Below are positions 1 to 9,170 of a DNA stretch of 32,554 nucleotides, one piece after another. The notes below the pieces were generated by a model that was not told the origin of the DNA, did no database searches, and was given only the letters and a program-made list of their open reading frames with translations. How positions within the stretch are numbered: position 1 is the first letter of the stretch; each line of letters begins with the position of its first letter. This stretch comes from Peptococcaceae bacterium BRH_c23. GTDB lineage: Bacteria; Bacillota_B; Desulfitobacteriia; Desulfitobacteriales; Desulfitobacteriaceae. The position numbers and the translations under genes are program-made. Where the stretch lies: NCBI GenBank assembly GCA_000961805.1, contig LADV01000196.1, positions 1 to 32,554 of the forward strand, given 5' to 3'.

Positions 1-1085
1 AGCTTATCTGTATACATGTCTTCTTCTGCCTTATTAAAAACATCTTCAATGCTTTCCCCCTGATTTGTTAAAGTAGCAACACCAATAGCCATACTTAAGG
101 GTATGGGTTCAGGAGGGCATAACGCTAAAGCTGCTCTAACACGGGTAGCAATCTCTTTTGCATTACCGTTACTTGTACTGGGTAGAATCACTAAAAATTC
201 ATCGCCACCCCAACGTACTACGAGATCATCTTTTCGGCAAATAGATGCCAAGAGATTGGCTACTTTTTTGATTAATTCATCCCCTTGTTTATGCCCAAGT
301 GTATCATTGATCAGCTTCAGACCGTTTACATCACATAAAATAATTGCTAAAGGTATTTGTTCGGAATTATTAACAAGATGTTGAATTATATCCTCGTAAA
401 AATCCCGATTATAAACACCTGTTAATTTATCGTGAATATTAAAGTATTTTATGTGTTGTTCATCTTGCTTATAACTTTCATTAGTTTGTTTAATGTATAG
501 CATCAAAAACCCTATAGCCAAGGAAAGTGCCACGACTTGGTAGGCAAAGTAAATAATAAATTTGATTTTTCCATCTAGAAATGTCAAGCTTAACGGACCA
601 AAGTTGGTGCTCAATAAAATAAATGACCACCCTAAGCAATATTGTATAGAGCCCCTTGTGCTACTCTTAAGAAGAAGAATTCCAGCCCAAAATCGTATTA
701 CTCCTACAAAGAAAAGAGTAGCAATAATTGATAGAACTTGAACATGGAGGATAAATAGCCCAATAATAATGTTCAAGATAAAAACTAACCCACCACTGAT
801 TAACCATTTAGGTGGTTTCATATTTACATGCAGGAGGGTTCCTTTGAAAATACACAAATTAGATATTATGTAAAAAAGCCCATTAACGTAGAGTAAATAG
901 TCATTATTGTAAGAGGAAACCTCAATTATGTACCTGAAGAAATTTGATATGAAACTCATGAACCACCCAATGGTTAACCACCCAATATATTGACTACGAT
1001 CCAAGAAATAAATGAAAATATAGAAAGTAAATATAACAATAATTGCTCCTAAAGAAGCTGACATTACTAACTCTGCACCAAACAT
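1..1085 (-). CDS. Membrane-bound diguanylate cyclase (GGDEF protein), 3' end outside window
   Basis: This gene probably makes cyclic di-GMP at the membrane. The first ~195 residues are a run of hydrophobic segments, about seven, forming an integral membrane sensor region that I cannot assign to a named family. A GGDEF domain begins near residue 217 with the typical HDKLTGVYNR entry. The catalytic signature RWGGDEF lies near residue 290, and an RKDD sequence five residues before it fits the product-inhibition I-site (RxxD). The ATG start at 1083-1085 is the first in frame. The reading frame is open to the window edge, so the C-terminus is missing. The family is clear; the signal sensed is unknown. 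Confidence 0.85.
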   Translation of the reverse strand, partial: MFGAELVMSASLGAIIVIFTFYIFIYFLDRSQYIGWLTIGWFMSFISNFFRYIIEVSSYNNDYLLYVNGLFYIISNLCIFKGTLLHVNMKPPKWLISGGLVFILNIIIGLFILHVQVLSIIATLFFVGVIRFWAGILLLKSSTRGSIQYCLGWSFILLSTNFGPLSLTFLDGKIKFIIYFAYQVVALSLAIGFLMLYIKQTNESYKQDEQHIKYFNIHDKLTGVYNRDFYEDIIQHLVNNSEQIPLAIILCDVNGLKLINDTLGHKQGDELIKKVANLLASICRKDDLVVRWGGDEFLVILPSTSNGNAKEIATRVRAALALCPPEPIPLSMAIGVATLTNQGESIEDVFNKAEEDMYTDK

Positions 1086-1121
1086 AAAAGCACCTCAAAA
1101 ATCCCTATATACTATTGTCAA

Positions 1122-1505
1122 TTAATTCTCCACTGCCTTTTGATTATTTCCTTCAATAATTTCTTTGAGCATTTTTTTGCTTAATTTCCCTAATACCAAT
1201 TCATATGACATATCTATCATTTGTTTTAAAATATCATCCGGCACATCACCCTCTAAATACAAAGAGTTCCAGTGTTCTTTATTCATGTAATAGCCCGCAA
1301 CGATATGTTTATATTGTTCTCGCAAGGATCGCGTAAACAATGGATCGCATTTCAAGGTAATAATTGCTTTTTTTTCTTTATCTCCACCTTGCATGGCAAA
1401 CATTTTTCCACCTATTAGGTATCTTGTTGCGTCCCATTCTACCTTAAAATCTTTTTGTGTTCCTTTTTTAGAAAGACAATACTCATCAAGCCATTCATAT
1501 TTCAT
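1122..1505 (-). CDS. MmcQ/YjbR-family small protein
   Basis: A 127-residue protein of the YjbR/MmcQ type, a small alpha/beta fold related to the CyaY-like fold and often annotated as DNA-binding without a defined reaction. The family pattern is visible as an N-terminal helix, a middle region with KMFAM and the basic TLKCDP stretch, the HWNSLYL segment, and a helical C-terminus (LVLGKLSKKM). The length matches the family norm of ~115-130 residues. The ATG is preceded by AAGGAG at good spacing. It stands alone between the diguanylate cyclase and the sulfur operon, and no functional link is evident. Confidence 0.75.
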   Translation of the reverse strand: MKYEWLDEYCLSKKGTQKDFKVEWDATRYLIGGKMFAMQGGDKEKKAIITLKCDPLFTRSLREQYKHIVAGYYMNKEHWNSLYLEGDVPDDILKQMIDMSYELVLGKLSKKMLKEIIEGNNQKAVEN

Positions 1506-1732
1506 TAGAAATCACTCCTTCTGTATTCAACGAGGACAGCTATTTAATAATTTCGCCAGACAACTTACATATCCTTCATTTGATGCCAATATTAACCCAG
1601 ACCCATTATCCCGAGGTATCTTCTATCTTCTTGCATAATTCGCACTAATCTTTACGTGATAATGATGTGCCTGATACCCCTCTATTTTGAGAATCATGTA
1701 GACATTGGAGTCCGAGCGGTGCTAGCCCAAAC

Positions 1733-1757
1733 AAAAAAGCCTCCAATCCTGGAGGCT
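1733..1757 (-). terminator. Rho-independent terminator of the persulfide-reductase operon
   Basis: On the minus strand AGCCTCC and GGAGGCT form a 7-bp stem around a 6-nt loop, followed directly by a T run. It lies about 40 nt after the stop of the CoA-disulfide reductase/rhodanese gene. Confidence 0.85.
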
Positions 1758-1793
1758 CTCAAAAGCTTAATGACCATTCTAAGTTGGAACTAA

Positions 1794-3575
1794 TTACTCA
1801 GAACAAATTCCACAATCACTATGACTCTTCTGATAGTCACTGATCTCTTTTCCCGCGTCACCCTTCACAACCTGGGTATCGGGATCGACTATTTGTTTTT
1901 CTAGCGTCTCTGCAGGAGCAACACATGCGGGTTTCAAAGGAGACATGAGACAAGATTTATAGCCGCCAGTAAGGTTTCTAACCTTAAATCCTTTTTGGCT
2001 TAAGATTCTAGACGCTACATATCCTCTCAGTCCAATTTGGCAATAGTCCAAGATCTCTTTACTTTTATCAAGTTCACCCAATCTTGCTCTCAGGCTATCG
2101 ACTGGGATGTTGAGCGCTCCCTCAAGATGCCCCCCCTTATATTCCGTTTCTGTGCGGACATCTAATAAGATGGTGTTTTTCCGATCATGCTCCATGAACT
2201 GCTCAATCGATATGTCATCTACTCTGCCAGCTAGGACATTCTCTGCTACAAAACCAGCCATATTGACGGGATCTTTGGCTGATGAATAAGGTGGCGCGTA
2301 ACAAAGCTCCAACTCGGTCAAATCTGTAACGCTTCCCCCCAGCCTTATGACCGTTGCAATGACATCAATTCTCTTATCTACGCCATCATTCCCAACGCCC
2401 TGCGCTCCTAAGATTTTGCCCTCTTCGTTAAAGATGAGTTTCAAGGTCATCATGAAGCCTCCCGGATAATACGAAGCATGTGACGCTGGATGAACGGTAA
2501 TTGTCTTATAAGGGATCTTGAGTCGTTTTAAGGTCCTCTCATTATTGCCTGTACTAGCCGCCGTTAGCCCGAAAACTTTGAGAATCGAAGTGCCTTGAGT
2601 TCCCTTATAAGTACTCCTCAGACCTACAATATTATTTGCTGCTATTCGGCCTTGTTTATTGGCAGGCCCTGCAAGAGGAATGGCAGTAGCTTGCTTGTTA
2701 ACAAAATCAACGACTTCAATGGCATCCCCGACGGCATAGACATTGTCTGCATTGGTCAATAAGTATTCATTGACTAAGATATGCCCTTTGGACCCGAGCT
2801 TAATTCCACTATCCTTTAGAAAGCCAGTATCCGGGATGACCCCTATAGCTAAAATCACGAGATCGGCAGTCAATGTTTTGCCACTATTGAGGGTTATTTC
2901 TACACCGTTTTCCTGATCCTTAAATGACTTAACCCCATCATTTAAGATGAGTTTCACTTCATGGTCCGCAAGTTCTTTTTCCACGGCTCCGACAACATCC
3001 GAGTCGAAAGGTGCTAAGACATGAGGTGCAGCTTCGACTATAGTCACGTCAAGCCCGCGATGTTTTAGATTTTCTGCCATTTCCACCCCGACAAAGCCAC
3101 CGCCAATGACGGCAGCACTTTTGGTGCCCGCTTTATCTATATAAGCCTTGATTTTATCTGTGTCTGGAATATTTCTTAACGTTAAGATTCTCTGACTATC
3201 GATACCCTCAATCGGTGGTTTAATCGCTTTTGCTCCAGGAGATAAAACAAGATAATCATACGTTTCTTCATAGATTTCGTTCTTCTTGTGCTTAATCGTC
3301 GCTACTTTTTTATGGGTATCTATACCAATCACTTCGCTATTAATTCTTACATCAATGTTAAATCGACTCTTCATACTTTCTGGAGTCTGGACTATGAGCC
3401 TCTCTCTTTCTTTGATGGTCCCCCCAAGGTAGTAAGGCAAACCGCAATTGGCAAAGGAGATATACTCATCCCTTTCAAACATGATAATCTCGACTGTTTC
3501 ATCCAGTCTTCTCAGTCTGGCAGCAGCGGATGCCCCACCAGCCACACCACCAATAATCAACACCTTTTTACTCAC
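1794..3575 (-). CDS. CoA-disulfide / NADH-dependent persulfide reductase with C-terminal rhodanese domain
   Basis: A cytoplasmic FAD enzyme of the CoADR-RHD (Npsr) family, which reduces CoA-persulfide, polysulfide or CoA-disulfide with NAD(P)H. An N-terminal FAD-binding motif (IIGGVAGGASAA) is followed by the single active-site Cys of this family in SFANCGLPYY (Cys44). The NAD-binding motif IGGGFVGVEMAE is central, and the CoA-type dimerisation domain ends near residue 440. The rhodanese domain starts near residue 455 (ILLDVRTETEY) with its catalytic Cys in DYCQIGLRGY near residue 512. The protein is longer than typical ~550-residue relatives because of a ~40-residue tail ending in a CxxC pair (DCGIC). 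The start is GTG behind GGGGAGG. It is the last gene of an operon headed by the FmdB gene, whose promoter carries a CstR-like operator, which supports sulfane-sulfur metabolism. Confidence 0.9.
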   Translation of the reverse strand: MSKKVLIIGGVAGGASAAARLRRLDETVEIIMFERDEYISFANCGLPYYLGGTIKERERLIVQTPESMKSRFNIDVRINSEVIGIDTHKKVATIKHKKNEIYEETYDYLVLSPGAKAIKPPIEGIDSQRILTLRNIPDTDKIKAYIDKAGTKSAAVIGGGFVGVEMAENLKHRGLDVTIVEAAPHVLAPFDSDVVGAVEKELADHEVKLILNDGVKSFKDQENGVEITLNSGKTLTADLVILAIGVIPDTGFLKDSGIKLGSKGHILVNEYLLTNADNVYAVGDAIEVVDFVNKQATAIPLAGPANKQGRIAANNIVGLRSTYKGTQGTSILKVFGLTAASTGNNERTLKRLKIPYKTITVHPASHASYYPGGFMMTLKLIFNEEGKILGAQGVGNDGVDKRIDVIATVIRLGGSVTDLTELELCYAPPYSSAKDPVNMAGFVAENVLAGRVDDISIEQFMEHDRKNTILLDVRTETEYKGGHLEGALNIPVDSLRARLGELDKSKEILDYCQIGLRGYVASRILSQKGFKVRNLTGGYKSCLMSPLKPACVAPAETLEKQIVDPDTQVVKGDAGKEISDYQKSHSDCGICSE

Positions 3576-3751
3576 AGTGTGTCCTCCCCAATTATCTGAT
3601 TTGGTTAATCATTATATTTTTAGCCGCTAAACAAGTTCGGCTGTCCCATTGCACCCGTCTATTCTTGAATCAGAAGAAAAGCATTCGACTAATATTACGG
3701 GAAATCATTTTCAAAAATAGTACCGTAAAGTGAAGTGTACACTCTTTATTA

Positions 3752-3967
3752 TTAGGCTGGAGTAAGTAAGCCTAGTAAGCGCTCTCTTTCCTCTTCCAAA
3801 TCCTCTCGTTCGGCGACCATCTTTGGTTGCACAGAATGAAAGGGCCAGCGTGCTTTTAAGTCAGTTAACTTTTTCTCCACATCGTTAAGCAGGAGCATAA
3901 GCTCCTGCTTATCTATAGTCTGTTCGATAGTCTGTTCTTTTTCGATCCGTTGTTCTTTCTCATCCAT
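3752..3967 (-). CDS. Small coiled-coil protein of unknown function
   Basis: A 71-residue, highly charged protein predicted to form a helical hairpin: a Glu/Gln/Lys-rich first helix, a short turn around RWPFHSVQP, and a second helix AEREDLEEERERLLGLL. No cysteines or known domain are visible. Its start overlaps the end of the ferredoxin gene by 8 nt, so the two are probably translationally coupled. It resembles the 72-residue protein at 15455-15670 in length, hairpin layout and the turn preceding a Glu/Leu-rich helix. Both genes sit behind CstR-like operators, so a shared accessory role in the sulfur response is possible but unproven. Confidence 0.65.
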   Translation of the reverse strand: MDEKEQRIEKEQTIEQTIDKQELMLLLNDVEKKLTDLKARWPFHSVQPKMVAEREDLEEERERLLGLLTPA

Positions 3968-4160
3968 TCGATTTCCTCTCCTCTGACATGGTAAATGTTA
4001 TAGCGCCATGCATACATGCTTCCATGCAGCTTTCACATTCAATACAAAGCTTAGGATCCACGACTGCCAGATGTGAAAGCATCGAAATCGCTTGAACAGG
4101 GCAAGCATTAACACAACGTTTGCACCCCCGACATAGCTTTTCTAAGATGAACGCAGACAT
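3960..4160 (-). CDS. Dicluster 4Fe-4S ferredoxin
   Basis: A 66-residue ferredoxin with two complete [4Fe-4S] motifs: CRGCKRCVNACPV and CIECESCMEACMHG. The start chosen is the ATG of MSAFILEK (4158-4160), which aligns with the usual ferredoxin N-terminus; ATGs at 4176-4178 and 4188-4190 would add 5 or 10 residues. It lies between the FmdB zinc-ribbon gene and the coiled-coil gene in the operon ending with the persulfide reductase, so it may carry electrons in sulfur metabolism. The partner is not identifiable from sequence. Confidence 0.85.
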   Translation of the reverse strand: MSAFILEKLCRGCKRCVNACPVQAISMLSHLAVVDPKLCIECESCMEACMHGAITFTMSEERKSNG

Positions 4161-4214
4161 TACTCCAACTCCCCTCATCAAGAGAAACACACGGTTTCTC
4201 GCTTAGCAGCCAGC

Positions 4215-4418
4215 TCAGCCAAAGCGGCGAGGAGCCGATTTGGCGGTCCCTGAGGATCCTCGATCTCCACTTGTACCCAAGACATTAACCGTTGTAAACC
4301 GCTGCTTGATTTGGTCACTCCCACAAATTGGGCAACTCTGCTGATCTTTTTGACTCATCGTACAAAAAACAGAAAATTTATGTTCGCACGATTGACACAC
4401 TAAATCGTAACTTGGCAT
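4215..4418 (-). CDS. FmdB-family zinc-ribbon regulatory protein
   Basis: A 67-residue protein of the FmdB/CxxC_CxxC_SSSS family. The N-terminal MPSYDLVCQSC start is characteristic, and two CxxC knuckles (CQSC and CPIC) should bind one zinc. The Gly/Ser-rich tail is also typical. The biochemical role of the family is unknown. It is the first gene of the sulfur operon; its promoter and a CsoR/CstR-like operator lie in the 110 bp upstream. Confidence 0.8.
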   Translation of the reverse strand: MPSYDLVCQSCEHKFSVFCTMSQKDQQSCPICGSDQIKQRFTTVNVLGTSGDRGSSGTAKSAPRRFG

Positions 4419-4471
4419 TGAGATTACCCCCTCTATTAATAAACTTATCGCAGATCAATGTTAATCCCTGT

Positions 4472-4526
4472 ATACCCCGGAAGGGTATTATATGTTAAAT
4501 ATATTCATCTCTAACTAATTTGTCAA
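4472..4526 (-). promoter_or_regulatory. Promoter with CstR-like operator for the fmdB-ferredoxin-persulfide reductase operon
   Basis: On the minus strand TTGACA (4521-4526) and TATATT (4498-4503) are separated by exactly 17 nt. Nine nt further downstream lies the near-palindrome ATACCCCGGAAGGGTAT (top strand, 4472-4488). C-tract/G-tract palindromes flanked by AT are the type of site bound by CsoR-family tetramers, including the persulfide sensor CstR. A repressor there would cover the transcription start. Two CstR-like genes occur in this window. Confidence 0.7.
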
Positions 4527-4686
4527 CCACTTTTAAACAATATTTACTAATTTCAAATTATTTATGCAACCTGCAAGTACCTTTCCATGCAGTACGGAGG
4601 TTTCTGAGTTCGTTCTTTTGAGCGATGCAAGGCCATATAGCAAGGTTGTTTATCTTAGGTGACTATTCATCCTGTAGCAATTAGAT

Positions 4687-4727
4687 AAAGAAGCAGACGT
4701 GGATCAACGACCCACGTCTGCTTCTTT
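4687..4727 (-). terminator. Strong hairpin terminator after the molybdopterin reductase gene
   Basis: A perfect 16-bp stem (4687-4702 with 4712-4727) and 9-nt loop lie 9 nt downstream of the catalytic subunit stop. Both ends of the stem are A/T-rich and give a short T run on the minus strand, so it should end the reductase operon. The remaining ~170 bases between it and the neighbouring promoter show no gene. Confidence 0.85.
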
Positions 4728-4735
4728 AATCATAT

Positions 4736-7700
4736 TTATACTTTTTGTAAATTAACCCAAGTATCATAAAATGAAGCACTACCACCAATCGGTTCGCTTA
4801 AAGGGGTGCCCCTCAGATTATCATCCAAGCGAAGAATTGGGTTGATATGGATTCCTTTCGCTCTCCTTGGATCCCCTTTAATCACCATCCCATCGACCAC
4901 TACATCACTAGAACCGTAAGCCCAATGTCCATAACCCGTCGAAACAGCGACTACTCCGGGGCGTATCCCTTCCATTACTTTAATATCCCCTTCAACATAA
5001 CGTTGTTGTCCATTCCCTAAATCTTGAACCCCTTCAGGGTTACTTTTTGACTTGACTCGAACCTTGTCTCCATTTTTCAATCCAAGTCGTTCAGCGTCGT
5101 GCCGACTTATTTGGACAAAGTTTTGAGACTGAAGTCCTACTTGCGACCAATAATTACCAGAGGTCCTTGATTGAGTCACAAACACTTCTTTGTGGGTAAT
5201 CAGCTTAAGGTCTCCTTCTGCCTCAATCTTTTTACCCATCGAATCCTGAATTTCCTGATAGACAGCATGACCTTCAAAATACTTTCCACTGATTGCATGT
5301 CTGCTCACAGCTACTTCCTCGATATAGAAGCGTTTTAGACCTCCCAACAAATAGCGTTGCTGAGATCCGACATAAGCTTTGTCGATACTTTCAAAGCGAC
5401 CCCCTCGATTCAGGACGTAAACCACCTTGCCCCATTCCGTAGGTTTTAATGCCTTTTGCCACGCTTGTTCATCATACACCGCAGGTGATAAATGCCGTCG
5501 AGCTTTTCTAAATAGCTCCAGTTCCTTATCATCCGCATCGGGGACCGTATCTCCCTCTTTATCTCCATAGGCAATATTGGCCACAAGCTTAAGATAAAAA
5601 TCCTCAGGTCGCTTAAGCGGTAATCCCGCACCGAACGCGTCGTCCCCAAATCCCGGAAGATTAAGCTTCCTAGCTATAGCGATCATCAAGGTTTCCAGGG
5701 ATAGCGGCAACTTTTCTCCCTCAATTTCCACCGTGTCTGTCAAAGCTGGAATGACAGGTTGACGTATCGACGTCGCCTTAACGCGCAATTGGTTTGGGCC
5801 TTGCCCAGTCGTCCAACGTTCAAGATAGGTTATGTCTGGGAAAATATAGTCGGCATACATACTGGTTTCCCCAATAACGATATCCGCTGCTATCAAAAGT
5901 GGTACTTTAGCTGGATCTAGAAGCGTTCGTAATTGGTGAGCTCCGCCAGGAACGGAATACATCGGAGTATGACTTGAAAGAAGAACTGCCTTAATCGGAT
6001 AGGGGTAACCATCGGCAATGGACGGCCATGTTTCCTGGGCCACGTTTCCGCTAAAAGGGTACCAAGGTCGTTTAGCTGGGTATCCGGCAAAAAGCGTGGA
6101 CTCTTCATATTGCCAAGTTTCCCGGGTAATAGGAACCCCGAAAGCTGATAGTTTTCCAGGGTGTAATTTACTCATGTCATAAGGTTTATTCGGTTTAGCA
6201 CCTTTAAAATCCCACCCGCCTGCTGGTTTGGTTAATCCACCCTTCCAATCAGGATTCCCGATCAAATAGTTTAAAGCGATTAACGCTTGGCAATTATACC
6301 ATCCGTTCGTATGCTTTACCGGGCCACGATAAAACTCCACCGCTGCTTTCTTACCATGGGCAGTAAATTCGCGGGCTACCCCGACAATATCTTCGTACTT
6401 TATACCTGTTATTTCAGCATATTCCTCGAGACTCCGCTTAAAGGCCTCTTCTCTTAACAACTGAAGGGACGTCTTAAGGGGAATTTCTTGATAAACCGTT
6501 TCAACCAACAGATCTCCTTCAACAGGGTTTACCGTGTCGTTTGGATCAGCAGCAATAAAGTTCCCACTACGATAGACCACAAATTGGTCCTTAGTTCCTA
6601 AACCCACTTCGTCAGCCCGAAGAAACTTGCCTGGCCGTCCGTCGACTATTTTGACAAGATAACTGGCATCACTCCATGACGTTTCGCCATCTGCTTTTGC
6701 AGCTGCAGAGTTGGCGTTTTCCAAGTATTTTTGATCATAGCGATTATTTTCTAATATCCAACGGACCATCGCCAGGCCCAAGGCAGCATCCGTTCCTGGC
6801 TTAAGAGGCAGCCATTTCCAGGCTTTACCCGCTACCTTCGTAAAGCGTGGATCCGCGACTGCTAATTTTAAGCGACCACTTACCAAACCGTCCGTGATCG
6901 GTTCGGTCATCTGAACTGGACCATAATTCGCCTCAAAAGAGATCGTCCCTACAACGAGTGCGAACTCAATATTTGCCCAATCAGGGCGAGGAGCCTTCAC
7001 ACCGCCTGCCCATTTTCCTTCCTTGAAGTCCATGGTAGAGCGTGTCCAGGCTTTATTACTGGTCTGACCGCAGATCGAGGTTTTTTCGATCCAGTTAACA
7101 CTACCCATGGCATTGTTCACAAACCGTTTTGTAAATTCAATACGACCATTATGAATACGACCTACTTGAAAGAGAAACTGATTATTTTTCGGCCCCAGAT
7201 CCGGATGATCCGGGTCGATCAACACATCAAGGTTTTCTTGATGCTTCTCTTGAAATTGAGCGACTGTCATCTTCTTTTTTCGGATTTCAACAACATCTGT
7301 CGCCATATCCTTAGCCACTTTAGCATCCTTCAAAACGGCAATGTCTTTGAGCCCCGTAACCTCTTGGTCTTCCCCAAGTTCTTTGAAGATTTGTCCTCCA
7401 TTAACAATTTCGTCCACAGCCTGTTCAAACGGAATCACTTTCCATTCGCCAGCTCCCCTGGCTCCAGAACGTTTTAAGACTTTTCGCAATCGATAAGGGT
7501 CGTAGACGTGTTGTATTCCAGCTTGACCTTTAGGGCAGACCTTACCATCAATTCGAGTCGCATCTTGAGGGGATAAACTATAGGGTAGGTTTGGTATCAT
7601 GCTTGTCGCGCTATAAGGATTTCCATCAATCTTTACTAAGGTACCCTCATAGATCTTAGCCTTAATCGAGCAAGCCACTGTACACTGTAAACAACAGGTA

Positions 7701-7882
7701 TAAATAATGTTTTCCTCATTGGCTAGTGCGTAGGTTTCATTCCCTGACTCAGTTTCGGCATGAGCAATTCCAATCTTACCGAAAACTCCAGCTTGAGTCG
7801 CTAAAATACTGGTACCTCCAATAAAGGCAGTACTCTTTATAAAATCACGCCTTGTGAGTTGTCCCTTTGGGGTTGATTCCAT
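4736..7882 (-). CDS. Tat-exported molybdopterin oxidoreductase catalytic subunit, TtrA-like
   Basis: A 1048-residue catalytic subunit of a DMSO-reductase-superfamily respiratory reductase, acting outside the cytoplasmic membrane. Residues 1-42 are a twin-arginine signal (LTRRDFIK then a hydrophobic stretch to AHA). A [4Fe-4S] motif follows: C64-x2-C67-x3-C71 and C116. A likely Mo ligand is the Cys in TSICGQTSNKAW near residue 272. The C-terminal molydopterin-binding domain contains VFVTQSRTSGNYWSQVG. Length, signature and the B-C-A order with an adjacent PhnD-type sensor resemble tetrathionate reductase (TtrA, ~1020 residues). Selenate (Srd), polysulfide or other oxyanion reductases share this architecture, so the substrate is inferred only. 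The start overlaps the NrfD gene by 38 nt behind GGAGGAG. Confidence 0.85.
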   Translation of the reverse strand: MESTPKGQLTRRDFIKSTAFIGGTSILATQAGVFGKIGIAHAETESGNETYALANEENIIYTCCLQCTVACSIKAKIYEGTLVKIDGNPYSATSMIPNLPYSLSPQDATRIDGKVCPKGQAGIQHVYDPYRLRKVLKRSGARGAGEWKVIPFEQAVDEIVNGGQIFKELGEDQEVTGLKDIAVLKDAKVAKDMATDVVEIRKKKMTVAQFQEKHQENLDVLIDPDHPDLGPKNNQFLFQVGRIHNGRIEFTKRFVNNAMGSVNWIEKTSICGQTSNKAWTRSTMDFKEGKWAGGVKAPRPDWANIEFALVVGTISFEANYGPVQMTEPITDGLVSGRLKLAVADPRFTKVAGKAWKWLPLKPGTDAALGLAMVRWILENNRYDQKYLENANSAAAKADGETSWSDASYLVKIVDGRPGKFLRADEVGLGTKDQFVVYRSGNFIAADPNDTVNPVEGDLLVETVYQEIPLKTSLQLLREEAFKRSLEEYAEITGIKYEDIVGVAREFTAHGKKAAVEFYRGPVKHTNGWYNCQALIALNYLIGNPDWKGGLTKPAGGWDFKGAKPNKPYDMSKLHPGKLSAFGVPITRETWQYEESTLFAGYPAKRPWYPFSGNVAQETWPSIADGYPYPIKAVLLSSHTPMYSVPGGAHQLRTLLDPAKVPLLIAADIVIGETSMYADYIFPDITYLERWTTGQGPNQLRVKATSIRQPVIPALTDTVEIEGEKLPLSLETLMIAIARKLNLPGFGDDAFGAGLPLKRPEDFYLKLVANIAYGDKEGDTVPDADDKELELFRKARRHLSPAVYDEQAWQKALKPTEWGKVVYVLNRGGRFESIDKAYVGSQQRYLLGGLKRFYIEEVAVSRHAISGKYFEGHAVYQEIQDSMGKKIEAEGDLKLITHKEVFVTQSRTSGNYWSQVGLQSQNFVQISRHDAERLGLKNGDKVRVKSKSNPEGVQDLGNGQQRYVEGDIKVMEGIRPGVVAVSTGYGHWAYGSSDVVVDGMVIKGDPRRAKGIHINPILRLDDNLRGTPLSEPIGGSASFYDTWVNLQKV

Positions 7883-9149
7883 AATCGTTGCTCCTCCTTC
7901 CTTGATTCGGATGGTTATTACGCTCTAAAATCGGGAGCCACTCCCAAGCCACACTAAACATTAAAATCACAAAAGCAATGATTCCCACGGAACTGAAAAT
8001 CTCATTGGTGCTTGGAAAATAGCTATACAATAGGCGGGAATCGACAAAGGCTTTGTCTAGCCCATGCAGCGGCGGAGTGATGTAAGCTGGCATAACTAAA
8101 TTAATCCTTACAGCAATAATCCCCAGCACAGTGGATAAACCTGCCAACCCTTGCAGCCTATAGTCACCGTCTGTTTTACGAGCAAGGAAAATTAACAGGA
8201 TAGGGATAACAACTGCCAACCCAATCTGGCCTATCCAGAAAACCAATCCGTATGACCCTGTCAGTATCTCCTTTAATGAATGCACATCGTCAGGAATTCC
8301 ACCATATAGACCAATTAAAAATTCTGCTGCAACTAAGAGTAGATCGATCCCGATAAATAAAACCAGCAGATTCGTGAGTGACGCTATAACATTCGGCTTA
8401 TCCTTATCTTGCTTACCGAAGAAAGCATATAGGAAAGTAATCAGTGCAGCCCCAGAAACAAGTGCGGAAACGATAAAAATAATGGGGATAATGGCACTGT
8501 TCAAAGCAGGCTTGGCAATCTGTACTGCAAAGATCGAACCAGTTCCTCCGTGCACAGCGATAGCCATAGGAACCCCAAGAATACCTAGAATTCTGACCCA
8601 GCGCCCTGCGAACTGGGATTGCTTAACCCGTCCCTCGGGGTTTGCTACAGTCCTATATCCCATCGAGAAGATACGACCTAGTTTCCCACGCATTCCTGTT
8701 TCGTTGGTAGCCATTAAGGAAAGATCATCTCTCATTACGAGCCACAACTCTCCTAGCACCAGCATGATATATAAGAGGTAAAAATGAATTTCCCACTCCA
8801 AAACTGACGTGAAATTACGATGAACTAGAGTATACCAGAACCGCTCGGGATGTCCCAAGTCGATAAGGACAAACATTAGACCTCCTACCAAAGAAAACAA
8901 AGCACTTAAGAGTGAAAGTCGCCCAATTTTCTCCAACGCGTGCATTTTAAATACATAAATCATGGTCGATAACAAAAAAGAGCCTGCGGACAATCCAATG
9001 AAGAAAATGTAAAAGACCACCCATAAACCCCAGCTAAAACTACTGGTCAAATTAGTGACTAACATCCCATTCATCAGCCTCTGTCCTATGAACCAAAAAC
9101 CAATCCCGGTTAGAATAAGCAAGAGTATATAATACAGACGCTTCTGCAT
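7845..9149 (-). CDS. nrfD: NrfD/PsrC-family quinol-oxidising membrane anchor, TtrC-like
   Basis: A 434-residue polytopic membrane protein with about nine to ten hydrophobic helices, of the NrfD/PsrC family. These subunits oxidise menaquinol in the membrane and pass electrons to an FeS partner. The family pattern is visible in WGLWVVFYIFFIGLSAGSF, the LIDLGHPERFWY segment and the EWEIHFYLL motif. It sits between the FeS subunit (21 nt upstream) and the catalytic subunit (overlapping), so the three form one operon and complex. It is longer than enterobacterial TtrC (~340 residues), in keeping with extra C-terminal helices. Confidence 0.88.
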   Translation of the reverse strand: MQKRLYYILLLILTGIGFWFIGQRLMNGMLVTNLTSSFSWGLWVVFYIFFIGLSAGSFLLSTMIYVFKMHALEKIGRLSLLSALFSLVGGLMFVLIDLGHPERFWYTLVHRNFTSVLEWEIHFYLLYIMLVLGELWLVMRDDLSLMATNETGMRGKLGRIFSMGYRTVANPEGRVKQSQFAGRWVRILGILGVPMAIAVHGGTGSIFAVQIAKPALNSAIIPIIFIVSALVSGAALITFLYAFFGKQDKDKPNVIASLTNLLVLFIGIDLLLVAAEFLIGLYGGIPDDVHSLKEILTGSYGLVFWIGQIGLAVVIPILLIFLARKTDGDYRLQGLAGLSTVLGIIAVRINLVMPAYITPPLHGLDKAFVDSRLLYSYFPSTNEIFSSVGIIAFVILMFSVAWEWLPILERNNHPNQGRRSNDYGINPKGTTHKA

Positions 9150-9170
9150 AAGTTTCCCTCCTTCCTTTCA

